This document shows positions 28,474 to 30,280 of a stretch of 30,280 nucleotides of DNA, one piece after another (the stretch's first letter is position 1; each line of letters starts with the position of its first letter). Below the pieces are notes generated by a model. The model saw only the letters and a list, made by a program, of their open reading frames with translations. It ran no database searches and was not told the DNA's origin. A program made the position numbers and the translations under genes. The stretch is from Xylophilus ampelinus (GTDB taxonomy: Bacteria > Pseudomonadota > Gammaproteobacteria > Burkholderiales > Burkholderiaceae_C), in NCBI RefSeq assembly GCF_901875635.1, contig NZ_CABFMN010000126.1, forward strand, positions 1 through 30,280. Direction: 5' to 3'.

Positions 28474-29150
28474 ACCCTTTGCTCCTGGTTGTAGTGATTG
28501 ACCGACCTTGCAACGATCGCATCGAGTGGGGTTTGAGGCTGCCCACGCCGAATAGGTACACAGTCCGGCGGAAACGCCTGAACAAATTGCATGCCTTCCC
28601 CGACCGCGCGACAAATGAAGTTGTCGAGTTGCTTCATGGCACCGGTGTCGTAGTCGTGAAGGACGATTAGCGACCAGTTCTGCGCCCTGCACTGACCGAG
28701 AGCGATGTCTGGCCAGTCGTACACGTTTTCCCAGTCGCGCGGGATCGCGTTCCACAGAACGCAGGTGTAGTGATTGGCGAGCAGGTGATCGGCGGCGGCG
28801 CAGCTCAACAAGTGATGGCCGATAAGCCCGCCTTTACCGAACGGTCGAAACAACCGGTCGGGATGCGAGAGCTTTCCGATTAGTGCTTGGGTGCTTTCGA
28901 TCTCCGCTTCGACCGCCCGTGGATCCGGATTTTCACCGAAGGGAATGTCGTGGTGGAACGTGTGATTGCCGATCCAGTGCCCGCGCTGCGCAGCAAGCGC
29001 CATCAGATCGCGGCTCTGAGAAGTTTGCAGGTTCTTCCCGAGAACGAAAAACGTCGCCGAAATTCCGTGCCGATCAAGCGCCTCCAGGACCATGTCGGTG
29101 ACGCCCGGCGTCGGTCCGTTGTCGAAGCTAAGGGTGATAAGGCGGGTCAT
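28470..29150 (-). CDS. NodB-fold polysaccharide deacetylase-family protein
   Basis: This 226-residue protein has the carbohydrate esterase 4 fold. Motif 1 is LSFDNGPTPG (D10, N11), motif 2 is GNHTFHHD (H63, H67), and motif 3 is RLFRPFGKGG. In standard members motif 1 is FDDGP and the second aspartate binds the metal, so N11 is an unusual change. No signal peptide or membrane segment is seen, so it is cytoplasmic, unlike envelope-acting deacetylases. As first gene of a catabolic operon it may hydrolyse an amide or ester of the substrate. The ribosome-binding site is weak. It is divergent from the LysR gene. Confidence 0.88.
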   Translation of the reverse strand: MTRLITLSFDNGPTPGVTDMVLEALDRHGISATFFVLGKNLQTSQSRDLMALAAQRGHWIGNHTFHHDIPFGENPDPRAVEAEIESTQALIGKLSHPDRLFRPFGKGGLIGHHLLSCAAADHLLANHYTCVLWNAIPRDWENVYDWPDIALGQCRAQNWSLIVLHDYDTGAMKQLDNFICRAVGEGMQFVQAFPPDCVPIRRGQPQTPLDAIVARSVNHYNQEQRV

Positions 29151-29209
29151 TCTGTGGGGAGCCCGGATGGCGTGTCCGGTTGCTCTTGTCTCTGAATCTT
29201 GTTGTCAGG

Positions 29210-29224
29210 TCGCAATGATTGCGA
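29210..29224. promoter_or_regulatory. Perfect palindrome, probable LysR operator
   Basis: The sequence TCGCAAT-G-ATTGCGA is a perfect 7-1-7 inverted repeat. It lies in the 140-bp gap between the divergent deacetylase and LysR starts. It contains a T-N11-A arrangement as in LysR binding sites. Position and symmetry suggest it controls both genes. Confidence 0.7.
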
Positions 29225-29290
29225 ACACCGCGATGCCGCACAATCCAGAAATTAACGAAAAGACTATTTCCTGATCGAGGGGAATCACCC

Positions 29291-30280
29291 GTGCCCGACC
29301 ATTTGAACCAGGCATCTGTCCTTTCGCTGCGGTGTTTCGTCGCCGTAGTGGATGCCCATAGCTTTTCCTCGGCAGCCCGGCAGCTGCGCTTGGCGCCGTC
29401 GGCGGTTACGAAGCATGTGCAGTTGCTCGAGCGCGCAACCGGCGCGGCTCTGATTCATCGAACGACGCGACGAATCAGCGTGACGGACGCGGGCGAATCC
29501 TTCTACCTCCGCTGCGTTGAAATCCTCGAACAGTTGGAAGGTGCAATTGCCGGGATTTCGGGGGAACGCGCATCGGGTGGCCATCTCCGAGTCACAGCTC
29601 CTCCGTCGTTCGCCAGCGCTGTCCTTGCGGCCGGTCTTCCCAAGTTCCTTGACCTTCACCCAACCGCTACCGTCGATGTTGTGGTCAGCAGCGACATACC
29701 CGATCTTGTCCGAGAGCGTGTGGACATCGCAGTGTTCATCGGCGACGAATTGCCGACCAAACAAGCTCAGGTGGTTCTTGCGCAATGTCCCCAAGTTCTA
29801 TGCGCTGCCCCAAAGTACCTTGACCTTCGGGGGAAGCCCATGTCGATTGAGGAACTATCTCGACACAATTGTCTATGCCCAAGGTTTTCGGAGGTAGCCG
29901 AAACTTGGCATCTGCAAAGCGCTGGCGGCTGGAGCGCGGTCCGGCCACGCGCCGTCTTGCTTTCGGACAATGGAGACACATTGAAAGCTGCGTGTCTTGC
30001 CGGTGCGGGCATCGGCAACTTCTATCGCTTTCACGTGAATCAGGACCTTGCCTCAGGCGCGCTAGTTGAGGTACTCCCAAATCACCCGCTGCGCGGAAAA
30101 TCGATCTATGCAGTTTTGCCTCACAGAAGCATCGTCAGACCGTTGGTCCGCGACTTCTTGTCGTTTCTGCAGGGCGAAACGGAAATAAAGTTGACGCACT
30201 GTAGGGCGATGTCCCGCTCCCTGTTGAACCGTCGAGGGCAGCGGCTCCTCATTCGTGATGCTACGCGACCTTGCGCGAAG
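29291..30280 (+). CDS. LysR-family transcriptional regulator (3' end beyond window)
   Basis: A GTG at 29291 preceded by GAGGGGA opens a frame that stays open for 330 codons to the window edge. The N-terminus is a LysR helix-turn-helix (SLRCFVAVVDAHSFSSAARQ, then LAPSAVTKHVQLLERATGA, about residues 12-54). The effector-binding domain follows (about 95-300). By usual family length the protein should end near residue 300-310. The last 25 or so residues (arginine-rich, after QGETEIKL) look unlike a LysR end, so a frameshift or a lost stop is possible. It is divergent from the minus-strand operon and is its likely regulator. Confidence 0.9.
   Translation, partial: MPDHLNQASVLSLRCFVAVVDAHSFSSAARQLRLAPSAVTKHVQLLERATGAALIHRTTRRISVTDAGESFYLRCVEILEQLEGAIAGISGERASGGHLRVTAPPSFASAVLAAGLPKFLDLHPTATVDVVVSSDIPDLVRERVDIAVFIGDELPTKQAQVVLAQCPQVLCAAPKYLDLRGKPMSIEELSRHNCLCPRFSEVAETWHLQSAGGWSAVRPRAVLLSDNGDTLKAACLAGAGIGNFYRFHVNQDLASGALVEVLPNHPLRGKSIYAVLPHRSIVRPLVRDFLSFLQGETEIKLTHCRAMSRSLLNRRGQRLLIRDATRPCAK

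Overview
The window looks like a catabolic accessory region from a GC-rich betaproteobacterium, most likely of the order Burkholderiales. Reasons: high GC throughout, four periplasmic Bug-type (tripartite tricarboxylate, TctC-like) solute-binding proteins, IclR-regulated aromatic degradation genes, and an IS21-family insertion sequence. No tRNA, rRNA or CRISPR array was seen.

Layout. (1) 1-2326: the istA/istB end of an IS21-family element on the minus strand, cut by the left window edge. (2) 2327-2931: a scar region. It holds the 3' end of a gene truncated by the IS, a large imperfect palindrome, and the C-terminal remnant of an IclR regulator closely similar to the intact MhpR-like regulator 10 kb downstream. 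(3) 2998-11955: an intact IclR regulator divergent from a plus-strand run coding for a self-sufficient cytochrome P450 (heme, FMN reductase and [2Fe-2S] domains in one chain), a Bug protein, a ketopantoate-reductase-like dehydrogenase, a class II aldolase, a second Bug protein and an IlvD/Edd dehydratase. A perfect 6-3-6 palindrome of IclR-operator type lies in the divergent promoter. (4) 12287-22556: an MhpR-like IclR regulator divergent from a meta-cleavage operon: Bug, TfdB-type flavin monooxygenase, mhpB, mhpD, mhpF, mhpE, mhpC, then a medium-chain dehydrogenase and a cupin. (5) 22823-29150: a minus-strand operon, read right to left: NodB-fold deacetylase, cupin, NADPH-dependent FMN reductase, FAH-family hydrolase, HisD-like dehydrogenase, SDR, Bug, SnoaL-like protein. 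It is divergent from a LysR regulator that runs off the right edge.

How the genes work together. Module 4 is the best understood: a phenolic substrate is ortho-hydroxylated, the catechol ring is opened by MhpB, the product is hydrolysed by MhpC, and MhpD/E/F turn the dienoate into pyruvate and acetyl-CoA. The hydroxylase is not the usual MhpA type, so the true substrate may not be 3-(3-hydroxyphenyl)propionate. Modules 3 and 5 have no pathway I can name. Module 3 could act upstream by oxidising or dealkylating a substrate with the P450, but its aldolase, dehydratase and reductase suggest it also handles a hydroxylated or branched acid. Module 5 couples alcohol oxidation (HisD-like, SDR) with C-C bond hydrolysis (FAH family) and possible deacylation. 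Each module carries its own regulator and at least one Bug protein, as expected for separately acquired uptake-plus-catabolism cassettes.
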